Source: Antedon mediterranea (taxonomy: Eukaryota; Echinodermata; Crinoidea; Comatulida; Antedonidae). Taken from it: DNA of 64,000 nucleotides. The stretch spans positions 1,116,001-1,180,000 of the forward strand of contig NC_092679.1 in the NCBI RefSeq assembly GCF_964355755.1. Direction: 5' to 3'. The notes under the pieces are model-generated. The model saw nothing but the letters and a program-made list of their open reading frames with translations, ran no database searches and had not been told where the DNA came from. The translations under genes were made by a program, and so were the position numbers. This document shows positions 23,150 through 34,975 of this stretch, one piece after another; the stretch's first letter is position 1, and each line of letters opens with the position of its first letter.

Positions 23150-23980
23150 TCACTTGTATGGTTTCCCATTTATGAAAAGTTTACCATTTTTAAATGATGG
23201 GCGTTTACCCTCACTGAACGCTTTAGCCATAATGTCTTTCAGTTCATATTTCTTTCGAACATCCACTGCCGGCAGATCTTCCATAACGTAAAAAGTATCT
23301 ACCTTATTTTTTCTAGCCATACGAAGTACAGCAGATCTCTGCGGCCTATAAATAAACTTAACAATGATATGTCTCGGTTTAGTATCACGGCCTTCGTTTC
23401 TTATTCTGCCTGTTCTGTGAGCATTTTCAATTGATATGTTGTTTAGTTTAAGTTTATCTTCTAATAGTCCTTGCACAAGCCGAAGTGGGTCCTCTCCTGT
23501 TTTTTCATCAATACCACCGAATCTGAGATTGTAGCTTCTGGAATGTCGTTCTATTCGCAGTAATTCAGCTTCCATGTTAACTAACTTTTCCTCCTTGGAT
23601 TTGAGGTCAGTTTTAATCTGTTCAACATACGTAGCTAGTTTACTTGTTTCAGCTTTCATTTCATCATTGGATTTGCTGTAAAATTCCAAAGATTCTTCGA
23701 TGATTACTTGCTTTTTTTCCAAGTTATCCATTCGATTTAATAGAGCATGTTGGCCTTGTTTAAGCGAGTCTATACCATCGTCGATTTTGTTGTTTATGTC
23801 CGATGCGAAACAACGTAACTCAGCACGTAAGGCATTTAGTGACGTATCAACAGCTGTTTCTTTACCGGGAGTTTCTACATGCTTGCTACGCTCGCGGCGG
23901 GGCTCTGCTTTACCGGCATCATTATTTATTCTCTCTGTTTTTCTTGTATTCATAGTCAAAATACCAGTCAAACTTGACAA
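23150..23980 (-). CDS. LINE ORF1 protein (coiled coil plus RRM-like)
   Basis: 276 codons, intact. An N-terminal basic Ser/Arg/Lys region is followed by a long heptad coiled coil (about residues 45-150) and then a transposase_22-type RNA-binding part with RHSRSYNLRFGGI, IENAHRTGR, RHIIVKFIYRPQRSAVL and VMEDLPAVDVRKKYEL. In L1-type elements this protein trimerises and coats the element RNA. The frame is open throughout, while its ORF2 has been gutted. A second ATG lies at 23953. Confidence 0.85.
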   Translation of the reverse strand: MSSLTGILTMNTRKTERINNDAGKAEPRRERSKHVETPGKETAVDTSLNALRAELRCFASDINNKIDDGIDSLKQGQHALLNRMDNLEKKQVIIEESLEFYSKSNDEMKAETSKLATYVEQIKTDLKSKEEKLVNMEAELLRIERHSRSYNLRFGGIDEKTGEDPLRLVQGLLEDKLKLNNISIENAHRTGRIRNEGRDTKPRHIIVKFIYRPQRSAVLRMARKNKVDTFYVMEDLPAVDVRKKYELKDIMAKAFSEGKRPSFKNGKLFINGKPYK

Positions 23981-23999
23981 TATCTAGCTACAAGTTTAA

Positions 24000-25669
24000 T
24001 ATTCATGCTGTCTGTGCATGGAGGTATTATACCTCCATGGTCTGTGTATATATATTTAATTTTAGGTTAGTTTCGTAGCCGATTTAACTTAAGACCGAAA
24101 TAGTTCATATGCGGCCGAAATACTATCTTGTTGGATGCAGCATGCCCAAGTAAGCCTACAGGAGGCCTACTTCCCCTTATTATTTATTAATTAGGCCTAA
24201 AAATAATGGTAGCCTAACTACTAAAGGCCTACAAACTGGTCAATGACAGGCTAGGCCTAGCCTAGGGTTCTTCAGTTCTACCTACCTAAGTCAATTTCAT
24301 ACGAAAAAAACACTGATGAGAGGCCTAGAATTCTTCGTCAACTTCGATTCTCTCTGTGTGTGACTCGACTCGTCGTCAGCTGACGCGTTTTGCGAGGAGC
24401 GCAAAAAAGACCGTTGCTGATATATAGATGGCGCTATTAATTTTGTGTTCATGAAGTTTTTCAACCACCAAGATACAGAATTAACCACGGAGTAATATAA
24501 GAATTACAGTTACATGATTTACTATGCCGTAAAGCAGTGTTGTTTTTTCCATCAAATGTGTTTATTCAGTAAAATGTAAAGAATCGCTACATTTTTCATC
24601 GAAACTTCATGGATGAACAGGTAAAGTAGCTATTAATTAGAAACATTTTGAGAAAAAAAAGAAATCTGTGTCTGTGACGTATCCGCAAATTTTTATATTT
24701 CACCATGTACTCTCGTACAATATGTAACTGCAGCTCCTATTATAATGAAGGCATTAGCACTGTCAACATATTACATTGGTTATTAATTCAAAATACAGAT
24801 TACGTAACATGGTAGGCCTATTATCTTTTGATATCGTTTGTATAAAGTAAATACATTCAGAGCTACTGTGCCTATGTATGTACTGCAAACATATTTAGTA
24901 TAGTATATATAAAATTAATTATTATATTAATCCAAATACAATACTGAAAAAAAACTACAATATTGTGGATACTGTATCAGCTGGAATCGCCAAAAAAAAC
25001 CCCAATAAAACGATAAAATAAAATTAAAAGAATGTGTTAAGTACGGGAGCCCGTTCGGGCCACTGGTTAACGTAATTATATTTTAAAGAATCGTTCTGAC
25101 GGACGTCACTTTATCTGGCGCCCCCACATAATTATCTGGCCGTCCACTAAATTCTCATAAACACCAACCCATAGCTTAACCAAGCTCAAGATAGGCAAAA
25201 TAGGATATTACCCAATAGGCCTACCTATATAAAGTGTAAATTATATTATAAATTATATATTAAATGTATGCTTTTTATGATGGTTTTTGCACACGGTACT
25301 TAATGGAGAACACGTCAAACAACAACCGAGACTATGTAAACTGTGATATATATATAAACTTTATTTAGACACGAGACTGATGTGCAGTTCAATCAATATT
25401 GATTGTTTTTACACAAGTTCGTGATACTGTATTACAAAAAAAACCAACACCATATAAATACGACAAAAACGATAGAAAAAATTGAAATTGAAAAGAAACA
25501 AAATTACAGCAGTGTATTGGTTTCTTTCATTTTTAATTGAATAAAACAAAAACCAATTAATATTTGAAATTATTAAAATACGCTACTAAAAAGGAATACA
25601 ATCATTCTTTCTTTCTTCGATTACTTAATTAATTAATATTAACTTAATCTATAATATTAATAAATAATT
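24000..25669. other. Intergenic region, with possible leader exon of the FAR1-like gene
   Basis: Around 24291-24450 the minus strand has a GC-richer stretch ending in a good donor (gacttag|gtaggt near 24290) with no convincing coding frame; it could be a 5' UTR exon of the FAR1-like gene. A ggaggtattatacctcc palindrome lies near 24020. The rest is AT-rich without recognisable genes and includes the SLC5 3' UTR (minus-strand AATAAA at 25360-25365). Confidence 0.4.
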
Positions 25670-28600
25670 TTAAACAGAAAAAAATATGTAACAGAAGGTT
25701 GCAACACCCAATATTACAACTAGGTTGATATTGAGGAATATTTTCGCTCTTTTGTCCTGTTTGAGTGTATTTATCTTTTTCAATCTGTCCTCATACTTTT
25801 GATTTTCCAAACGTCCTTTGACAGAGTCATCAAAACCACAGAACCAATCATATCCTTTCTTACAGCATGAGACCTCCTTCCTAATTTCAACCACAGCACC
25901 TACAAAAGAAAAACGCAAAATGCAGGTATCATAAGGAACGCGTTTAGAGATACGGGACGACGTTCGGGAAACTGTTAAATTGTATGTCCTAAACTGCGCC
26001 CCGTATTACAAGCGTCTCACGTGCACAACGCATGAGAAACGTATAATAAGACATATTTATACTATACTAGTTAATTACCATTACTCAGGCTTTCCGTGTT
26101 TTCAAGCTCAATTCCGTCTTCTTCATACGGCGGTGGTTCACCATCATCAGGGCGTTTGACGGTGCTGTATCGAGTCCAATAAGTTGTACGAATTACCTAT
26201 CGAAAATAATATACAATGTTGTAGATAAGCCTACGCACACAAGTTATTAAAAAATGTCAATATATATATATAACCAATGGCTATGACTAACATTTTGAAT
26301 AGTGCCCTCTATATTTTGAAATATTTTCAAAATATTATAGCGCCCTCTACAAGTTGGACATGATTTCATAATTATAAAAGCTCCCAATATTTCATTTTTC
26401 AAAGTTGGAAGCATATTTGATTACTTAACTTACATTTGGTGAAATGGCTTTAAAACAAAAATCAATCATCTTTACTTTAAATATTGCGACATTGAAATAC
26501 TAACTTGGAATTGTTCAGGAGGCTCGGTAAGAAGACTCACGATAATGTTTACCAAAACGGTGACGACAAACAAAATCAACGCAAAATACATGTAATGTAC
26601 TTTGGCTGTTATGGCGGGGCGATGGTCCTCTCCCCAACATGGTGGTGATCTCCAAGTCCAGTCCAAAATCATACGAATAATACCAGTGACAAAACCCGCC
26701 ATCAAACTCCAAAAAGCGCCCTTATAAATAAAAAATATAAGTTTTTAGTCAATTATAGGCTGGGCATTAAAAAAATTACCAAAAATAATTATGTTAAAAT
26801 AAAATTCACGATTTAATTATAAGGTCCTACTTTTTCATTTCCTCTGGGCCACAGGACAGCTACGAGATAAACCGCGGCGATAGGTGGAGCCAGGTAGGAT
26901 CCTATTTCTTGCAGATAGAAAAAGATCTGACCACTTTGCATATCTTTGAGGACAGGGATAAGAAGGACACTGATGACCACCATCACTATGACTATGAATC
27001 TGTAAGTAAACATATGGTACCAAGTAAGATACTTAGCTACAGTAAAGTATTGAGTTATTGTGACGTATTGAGTTATTGTGACGTATTGAGTGACGTATTT
27101 GAGTTATTGTGGGTAAAAAGCTAATAAACCGACTTCTACTATACCACACATACTATATTACTACACTCCGAATGTCAGAACAATGCCTCTCTTTGCTTTA
27201 TAAAAAAATAATTTAATACCTTCCAACAATCATGAGCTCTCTGATTGATGGTTCCTTTTTGAAACATCTAATGCGAAAAACCTTCCAAATATCAATCGTG
27301 AACAAGGTACTAGTGCTGTTGAATATCGACGTAAGGTCACTCATCAGTGCCGCAAGCATTACGGCAAGCATTATACCACGAAAACCTGTCAATCAATCAA
27401 TCAACCAATCAATCAATCACTTAATCAATCAATAATTAATGTTAATCGCGCTTAGTTTGGGTATGCTACCAGAGAGGACGGAAACAATAACGAGTTTTCG
27501 TTTCTACGGTAAACGAAAGAGAGACGGAACACACATTTCTATTCCACTCGTCACGGTTTGTCTGTCTCCTCTTCGTCTACCGTCACCGTCACAATTCAGC
27601 CAAGTTAAGCTTGGTTCTCACTAGGACGCAACGCAATGACGTAGAAGCAACGCAAACGAGTTCGCCAATGGCATGGGACAGTCGAATAAAATCCATCGCT
27701 TTTGATTGGTCAAATCCCTACGTTGTGTTACGTCGTTGTGTTGCGTCTCTAGCGGGAACCAAGCATTAGGCCGCAAGGCACGACGGGGATTTCCACAGTC
27801 ACATCTTCCAAAAACGTCTTACGTTGGACGCGTTCTCAGTGAGAATAAAAATAATCAATTTTGCTAACCTGCTGGTAATAGGCCTAGCACCAGTTTAGGG
27901 TACGCAATGTTACTACATCCAGTTGAACTTCCACATATCTCCATGCAGGTTTCGGCTGAAGCACACGCTACTTCGTCTACAAAATAAACGTTAACTGCGA
28001 TAAATCTACTACTATGCTGGCGTTTTATCTATATTGAAAAAGGCAATTTATTATATATCTGGCTTTGATCGGATAAATCACGATGCGATGCCAGTAACAG
28101 AAAATAGTACAAAGCTGACGCATTATATCAGCTTATTATCGTGCGTATGCGCGCGTAACGTGACTTTAACGTCGGTATGAATCATAATAAGTTTCCGACA
28201 TAGAACGTACCTGTGTACAGGACACGGCTCACCATTCCCGGTATTACCATGATAAACAGTGGAAGAAGTTTGATGTAACTCGCGAAAAGACAACCGCCTT
28301 GAGCATGTGAAAGGCTTTTGGCAGCCAGTACTCGCTGTACCATCATCTACAAATTAGGTAATTAAACCAGAATAGCGAGTTAGAAACATGTGCAAAAAAT
28401 GAATATATAATATTGAAAAAAATAACATAATATTGCTACTACAGTTGTTTTGAGAATCGTGACAAGACACGGGATTTGAACCCAGGATTCTGACAGTTAC
28501 AACCACCAAGCTCGATTACCACACACGTGCTTCGTTACTAGAATAACAACAGAGTATACAGTATGAGCGTGGTTGCCGAGGTGGCACGCAAAGCGGGACG

Positions 28601-31600
28601 CGCGTACATCCAACGCAAGTGTTTACTAATCACAATTAACGCGACACTAATCCCTTTTCAGGAACTGTGATTGGTTGCTTTACAGCAGGCGACGAGAAAG
28701 ACATACCTGATCCGCGCACCAATACCAGATAGAAGCTGGAGTTTTACCCAGAAGGAATCCAATCCAAGGTATGTCAGAGTTCCATGGATCCCTCAACATC
28801 TGCCAAGCGTCCTCACGCGGATATCCACACGTGGAGTTGGGTGAATTCAATGTTTCGTTAGGAATAGCTTTCATGTACTCTATCTTCAGATTTTCATATC
28901 CACCAACTTCTTTCAAACCTGCAAATTCAGACAAAAATGATGATTATTGAATGTTTAATGGTTGAGCAGAACGTATCGCGAAAATAACATTAAAAAGCTT
29001 GCTCCCCACTTGGACGGCGAGCGACTCATTTTCTTTGCGCCTTCTACGTCATTCCGATACGTCCAAGTGGGAACCAAGCTTAAAGACGTGAATATTGGCC
29101 TATGCGCTTTCGTCTTTGCCGCCATGACTTTCAATTGACAATAAGTAAGCTGTACGATTGCCGTAAATATTTACTTACGTCGCCGTCATCCACTTTTAAT
29201 CTTCACTTCCAGGTCCTTGGATATAGGTACTGAGATAGAGGTCCTTAGATAGAGGTACTGCTAGCAGTAGCTGTGTATAAAATCTCGGCAGCAGCCGAAG
29301 TATGATGATGGCGTCTATCTTAATTCAAATATAAAAAATATAGGGACGACCAGAGATCACACAGATTCCAGGGCAAAGACCTGAAGATTATCGCAACAAC
29401 TCATTTTTATATTGATCAGGCGATGCAAACAAAAATGTTCATAGGATTCTTGAAAAAGTTGATAGAACTTGGAAGCAGTCGTTCTTTTTGACACATTTGA
29501 ATTTAAAACCATGCTTAAGTACCAGTTTAAGTACTTACTTAATATCATCACAGCAGTAGCCCCACAGATCATGATAAAGAACTGCAAAGTGTCGGTGAGC
29601 ATTACAGCCGCCAAACCACCTAGAAACAACGTATGATGCATGTTTTTAGACTAAACAAACAATATAATATAGAGACACACGGGGCGCCGTTTGGGACATG
29701 TAATAGCTGTATTGTAACAAAAGTATAATGTCCCAAACGGCGCCCCGTAATACGGAGCCTGTCTAATACTTTATAATGTTCTGGACGGGGTTTTTGATTC
29801 CCACGTTAGCGCATCGCATGTATTTGACCAATCACGACGCAAAGGATGATTGAACTATCACTTGTGATTGGTCAACTCACTTACGCTGGGCTTATGACGC
29901 GTCGTTGCGTTGCATCGCAGCGGGAACCAAGCTTTATGGATAGCCTACCTGTAACTGTACATAAAGCTGTTATTCCAAGAAGAGCGATAATCGACACGTA
30001 AATATTCCATCCAAGTGCTTGCTGAATAAATAGTGCACCGGAATATATGTCAATCTGTATAAAGAGTAGACAAAAAATATTACTCCGCGTGGCGTGCATA
30101 ACAACCAAAATGTTGAGATATTTTCAAATTGTTCTTATTGGTTAAGTTAGTGGGTCTTTAAACTATATCCTTGTTACTACAATATGGCCTAACTCACTAA
30201 AACTCATATTATTTGTAACCTCAGAATTTGCAACTCATCTAATTGCAACCTTACAACAACTTTGGTGACGACCAACTCGGGAATCTGTAAAAAAGTTTCC
30301 AGTGTAGACTTTTACTAGCAGAAAAGACGGTTGGTAGAATATGTTGTATGGATGTCTTACCGATATTTTTGCAAGAATATACAACAACAATGAAAGAAAC
30401 GCCAGGTAAACACGAATCCTTTGCCCTCCATACCGTTTCTTCATGTATTCAGGCAAAGTATTAATCTGAAAGAAAAACAAACGTTAGGCCTATTATTACA
30501 GTATATATTATTATTACTGCCTTTCCGCTGAAAAGTCTGCCGACATTTCCGCTTGAGCTGCTCCGTAAATCTCTTTACCAGTTTCTTCCAGTCTGATCTT
30601 TCATTGGCTAGTTCTTTAAGTTGTTTCATGTCTTTCTTGGTTTTCAATTGTCCGGGATACTTAAACGTCTGCGTTATGCTTATAAAGGGTGAGTAGGTCG
30701 TTGCTGAGAGTTATTGGTAGGGTGGTTCTCGGTCTTCCTCGAAATTTTATATTGGTAGTGTTGCTGAAATAATAGCTTATTGCTGTGTTGGCTGCTGTAC
30801 ATGGGTCTTGTCTAAGTATGTGACCTAATAGTCTCCATCTTGCGTCCACTATTTCTAATGAAATCGGTTTTGTTCCTGTCCTGTATAAATATTTATGTTC
30901 GATATCCTGTCTGGGAACCTGATACCTATGATTTTGCGAAGTTGCTATCTGTGAAATGTGTCGAGTTTATGTGCTTCTTCTTTTGTGAGTCCCCATGTTT
31001 TAGAGTTGTATAGTAATATACTTTTAACTAGTGAGTTGTACAGCTTGATACGTATTTTTAATTTAATTTTATCTTTTCGAAGCCACATCGAGTTTAGTTT
31101 GGTCATTGCTACACGCGCTAGTTGTTTTCTTCTAATTATGTCTTGTCCAAGGAGCGATTCTACGTTAGGCCTATAAAGTTTTAAATTACAACTACTGTGA
31201 AGAACGTATGTTTGAAAGACAAATACAGAGATACTTACCCCACTCGCGATGTACACTGGCAAAAACACCCATCCAGTGAGCTGTAGCAGAATGCACGCCT
31301 GTAATTCAATAATTGACAATTTAGTTAGCTGTATTATTTTGTTTTATTTCATTACTGTGCCAAGCAATATGATTGTTTTCTTTGGAGAAAAAAAGGCATA
31401 ATTACGTTGAGCTCGAATGCCCCGACACCAATACCAGAAGCTGCCCCAGATCCAGCTAAACCAATAAAATGCTCAGTACCAATGTTACTGACAAACAGTG
31501 ACGCACCAACCTATATAAAAAACAGGGCATTTTATTTTTGATAAAAACTTTGAAGAATCAAGACGGAGGTATAACCTCCATAGATTAACGAAGACAAAAA

Positions 31601-33864
31601 ATGAGAAAAATGATAGGATGGAGCATGGATTAAGGAATATTCCTTAATCCATGGATGGGGATAAAATGAACAGCGGTCTCTGAGTACCTGAAAGATAACA
31701 GTTGGGAGAGGTGGAACGAAGATGGAAATTGAAAATGAATCAGCGAGTTTTTTATTTCTAAAAGCTAAAGGGAAAGTGAAAAACATAGAATTAAAATATA
31801 TATTAGGCTTTACAAATATTTTGTTTCAATTATCATTCAATGTAAGTCACCTTTTGACATCTATTATGAATGTATATCTATAAAGTGATTTTTGTTTGAT
31901 TGATTGATTTAGCAGGCTTTTTTGCGAACATTAAAGCGTATTGCGCCTACAATATAATGTGCTGGTACGGTATATACGCTACCGTATGCAGTTAGCAGAT
32001 CAATTAATGCCAACACTCCTCGAGGTCGAGAAAATGTAGCACAATGAACATAAAAATGTAAGCACGTGATTTTTCACAAAAGAGGACACAATATTGCACA
32101 CGGGACACAATTGCACTTACCGGGAGCCAGAACATACTACGACCAGCAAGAAAGTAACCGGAAACCGTCCCACGATTCGATCTACACAAAGACTGTTTGT
32201 GAAAAGAAAAAAGACCGTATAGTGTTAAAGAATAGATTGCCTGTATTAAAGGCCCGTTTATACTACGGACGAATAGATTGCCTGTATTAAAGGCCCGTTT
32301 ATACTACGGACGAATAGATTGCCTGTATTAAAGGCCCGTTTATACTACGGGCGAATAGATTGCCTGTATTAAAGGCCCGTTTATACTACGGACGATCGAC
32401 GATAGATAAACAATATACCGGTACAGACTAACAAAAGAAATCGATCAAAATATATTTTGTAAATATTATTAAACAAAAGAATCAACGTTAAAGGATAAAT
32501 ATTATGTTTACAGTAAATAGATAGTAAGGAATAAGAAAGAATATGTATTGTTAAATGAAAATTTGTTTGCATAGATAAATCCAAAGAAAAATAAAATAAG
32601 ACAAACCCATAGGAGATGTTAAATTAGATGATTTTATTAAACATAAAATGCCTTTTATAATAATTGTATGAAATAAATATGCATAGATGAAAAAAATGGC
32701 TATGTAAGAAAAAATAATTGCTTGTTAATGAAAATGTATTATAGATAATATGTATAAAAAGAGGAAACTATTAAGAGAAAAGATAAAACAAAAATCAATG
32801 AGATCAAATGAACAAAATTCTTTAAAAAAAGTGTATGTAAACAGATGGTGAAAACAAACATTGTTAATATAATATATGTATAGTGTATTGAAATGTAAAT
32901 GTTTAGAGAAAAATATATGTAAAGAGAACATAATGTATGGAAATAAAAGTAGGATGAACCCATCAGTTTTCATCTTAATTTAGGATAACCATTTATGCTT
33001 GATGAAAATATTAGGCAATTTAAAATCCAATTAAAAACAAAAAAAGCGTTGTAACGTAACGAAATCACTCTTTCATGACGTCATTAATTTGATTGAACTT
33101 GTGAAAATATTATTTTCAAGACAGCATCAAATGGTTATTGTTATGCGATTTCTTTTGTTTTAAAAATGCATATTTATCTATTTATCGTCGATCGTTATCG
33201 TTATCGTCCTTGTCCTAGTTAGTAGACTGGTAAAATAGACGTCTTGGTTCTTTGACGCAACGCAGGCTACTGGCGCGTAGCGCAGATGAGTTGACCAATC
33301 ACGCGTTTGATGTAAATTGCTCGTGCGCAAGCTTCGAATAAAAGCATTAGAAATACCACCAGAGGCTCCTAAACAACTAAACGGATGCTGGATAAATAAC
33401 CTTTGACCTACAGATAGTATAATAAATAACATTTTGTCATACATTAATCGTTGAGAGTTGAGAGATATGATACATTTGAATTTAATGTGGTACCTTCCTC
33501 CTATTTCATCATAACATTAAAACTCATCAGGGACTCAGGCGTGAAATCCTGGCGCCTGTTCATCGCATTTACAAACACAAATTGCATAATGCCTACAACA
33601 AACAATATCCTTATGTTTATAATTTTATTTTTAATAACTTCGCCTAGGTATATTTAGAATTGTAGATGCTTGCTGTAACAACCCATCGCCAAGACATAAT
33701 TACGTGTTTATCCGCATCATTCTTAAAACAACAACGCTGAAATAACACAACAGTACATCTTTCTGAAATGTCATTATACTTACATACATGGCGACTGCTA
33801 ATACAAGCAATATGTATATTGCAATTGCAGCAAAATCCCAAGCATTTAACTGGTTTGTTGCCAT
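25670..33864 (-). CDS. SLC5-family Na+/solute cotransporter, SGLT-like
   Basis: Sodium-coupled sugar (or related polyol) symporter of the plasma membrane with about 14 membrane segments. Fifteen exons: 33784-33864, 32121-32192, 31406-31510, 31239-31298, 30361-30465, 29949-30054, 29539-29619, 28707-28918, 28211-28346, 27869-27976, 27220-27385, 26831-26999, 26505-26720, 26079-26196, 25670-25899. They join in phase to 654 aa (SGLT1 is 664). Landmarks: [35 protein letters not shown] with the Asn and His of the sugar site; [36 protein letters not shown]; extracellular Cys-rich loop [55 protein letters not shown] with the SGLT Gln; [11 protein letters not shown]. The C-terminus ends in a final hydrophobic segment, as in SGLTs. 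Substrate cannot be fixed: SGLT4/SLC5A9-like and SMIT-like traits coexist. Confidence 0.92.
25952..26006. mobile_element. Micro-MITE, diverged copy
   Basis: tacgggacgacgttcggg at the left and gcgccccgta at the right resemble the arms of the perfect element at 29679-29748. It lies in the last SLC5 intron. A further left-arm-like piece (acgggagcccgttcggg) occurs near 25043. Confidence 0.55.
27047..27118. repeat. Short tandem repeat, about 18 bp
   Basis: Three to four copies of tattgagttattgtgacg with slippage, directly behind the SLC5 exon 12 acceptor side. Confidence 0.7.
27389..27434. repeat. (AATC)n microsatellite abutting an SLC5 splice acceptor
   Basis: Tetranucleotide repeat caatcaatcaat-type from 27389 to 27434. 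On the coding strand it reads (ATTG)n and forms the whole upstream side of the acceptor of the exon 27220-27385. Confidence 0.85.
27607..27767. mobile_element. MITE family 2, full copy
   Basis: Termini aagcttggttctcactagga and gcgtctctagcgggaaccaa are inverted, with GACGCAACGCAA-like subterminal sequence and a ttgattggtcaaat core. It lies in SLC5 intron 10. Confidence 0.8.
28460..28530 (-). repeat. tRNA-like SINE head
   Basis: On the minus strand, an A-box-like TGGTAATCGAGCTTGG (28504-28519) and a B-box GGGTTCAAATCCC (28471-28483). No acceptor-stem pairing, so not a tRNA gene. It lies in SLC5 intron 8. Confidence 0.55.
28995..29082. mobile_element. MITE family 2, short copy
   Basis: aagcttgctccccacttgga at the left and its inverted partner tccaagtgggaaccaagctt at the right with about 48 bp between them. 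It lies in SLC5 intron 7. Confidence 0.75.
29679..29748. mobile_element. Micro-MITE: 70-bp element with perfect 21-bp arms
   Basis: The left arm 29679-29699 begins acggggcgccgtttggga; the right arm 29728-29748 is its exact reverse complement, with a 28-nt AT-rich loop. Its GC-rich arms contrast sharply with the AT-rich intron. It lies in SLC5 intron 6, and a diverged relative is at 25952-26006. Confidence 0.75.
29770..29937. mobile_element. MITE family 2, copy
   Basis: Contains tttgaccaatcacgacgcaa and its inverted counterpart gtgattggtcaactcactta, and ends gcgggaaccaagctttat. Lies next to the micro-MITE, close to SLC5 exon 29949-30054. Confidence 0.75.
30490..31200 (-). mobile_element. LINE ORF2 3' fragment (decayed RT C-terminus)
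   Basis: Minus-strand translations broken by frameshifts include [20 protein letters not shown] then [19 protein letters not shown] (reverse transcriptase thumb), [15 protein letters not shown], and FRGRPRTT with DWKKLVKRF. This is the standard C-terminal series of RTE/CR1-type LINE ORF2 proteins. It lies in SLC5 intron 4, in the same orientation as the gene. Confidence 0.75.
31624..31653. repeat. Perfect 30-bp palindrome
   Basis: catggattaaggaat joined without spacer to its exact reverse complement. A second, shorter palindrome (ggaggtataacctcc, 31565-31579) lies 45 bp upstream. Both are in an SLC5 intron. Confidence 0.9.
32231..32395. repeat. 41-bp minisatellite beside SLC5 exon 2
   Basis: Four copies with exact 41-bp period (starts at 32231, 32272, 32313, 32354); the unit contains aggcccgtttatactacgg. 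It begins less than 40 bp from the exon 2 acceptor (32193), just outside its pyrimidine tract. Confidence 0.92.
33230..33320. mobile_element. MITE family 2, partial
   Basis: cttggttctttgacgcaacg followed by gagttgaccaatcacgcg. The right end is not recognisable. It lies in SLC5 intron 1. Confidence 0.5.
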
Positions 33865-34975
33865 GATTATTAAACAATCTATTATCGGCGATGCAGTTAT
33901 GTTTCTCCTCGTATCGTATTCCGTGTTTTCGTACTAGTGGGTGAGGTCGAATCTATAAAACACGCTTGGCCAGAGATGTGTAAACGCAACACGCATGATT
34001 TAATATTACTGTGGTTAACCATGGCACTAACCATGGGTTAACCAATCACAATCAAGATCTCAGCCAGAGACAATAAACCATTTTTGGCAAAAGTTGGGGA
34101 TTAGCGTTGTTTTTTTTTTAAGCCAAAGGCATGATCAAAGTTAATCAGAATGAGAAAACCAGAAATTATTTATTTGATAAGAATAATATATAACAGATGT
34201 TGTTACGTAAACACGCAGTCAACTTGGTGATGATTATGCCTAGCCGCCTATTTACGTACATTTCTGTTTCTGCTGCCAAGTACCGGTATTTAATATTGTT
34301 TGAATACCGACGTATGTAGGCATTTTTTTTTTTCAAAAAATAACTTTTCGGACTTCCAGTCAAAGTTTTCGATCAAAACATATCTCAATGCAACGCGCCT
34401 GTTTGGCTACTCTGTATGCATAATCATAAAACTTCTCGCGATCTGTTTGAAAACACCTTCTCAACCGTGAAGTTGTAAAAAGTTTGGGGGGCATTTTTTG
34501 TTAATAGCAGGCAACCATGTTGAATGTATCCTTTGTGGGGTGACAAAAACGATAGGGGTGGATGCCATCTTCAGTTTTGGGTTTTAAGGTCAGTTTATGT
34601 GGTCAAGAGGTCAAGCAAGGTCAAAATATAGGATTTTTTTTTATTCACGGAAAATCATCTACATCATCAGATCTATCCAAAAAAGTATATCTGAAGATCA
34701 ACTGAAGCTTCATATTATAGTAATTATGAGAGAAACATTTAATTTTACACATAAAAACATAGGAAATTAAATATAAAAGTGTCATTTTCTCAAAATGTTG
34801 TTTTCACATATTTCTGTAAAGTACACACAGTTTTTTAATAGGCTTTTCCCAGTCTGTTGTAAATTTGTCTTTTTTATGTTGCCCACCAGTCATCGTTTTG
34901 ATTTTTGTCGGAAAAAATAGGTCAAGTGTTATGTATGAAACGCCATATGTACCAAAAGATTGGTCTTTTACTATA

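Larger units (their letters stand above)
21305..23990 (-). mobile_element. Internally deleted two-ORF non-LTR retrotransposon (CR1/L2-like)
   Basis: Minus-strand element with ORF1 (23150-23980), an AT-rich spacer, the endonuclease part of ORF2 (21896-22777), a short C-terminal piece (21584-21850) and a (CAATT)n 3' tail. The reverse transcriptase that should separate the last two pieces is missing. It lies between the FAR1-like gene and its possible leader exon near 24300, so it may be intronic. Target-site duplications could not be defined. Confidence 0.85.

Noticed and set aside
24297-24488. Minus-strand ORF of 63 codons near the possible leader exon
   Set aside because: No homology, and composition fits a 5' UTR; if the donor near 24290 is used the frame does not join a known exon.
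28446-28530. Possible tRNA gene on the minus strand
   Set aside because: No acceptor-stem complementarity; fits a SINE head.
32231-32395. CRISPR-like repeat array
   Set aside because: The 41-bp units are directly adjacent with no spacers; this is an intronic minisatellite in an animal gene.
32381-32973. Phe/Tyr/Leu-rich minus-strand ORFs
   Set aside because: AT-rich SLC5 intron sequence; residues reflect base composition only.
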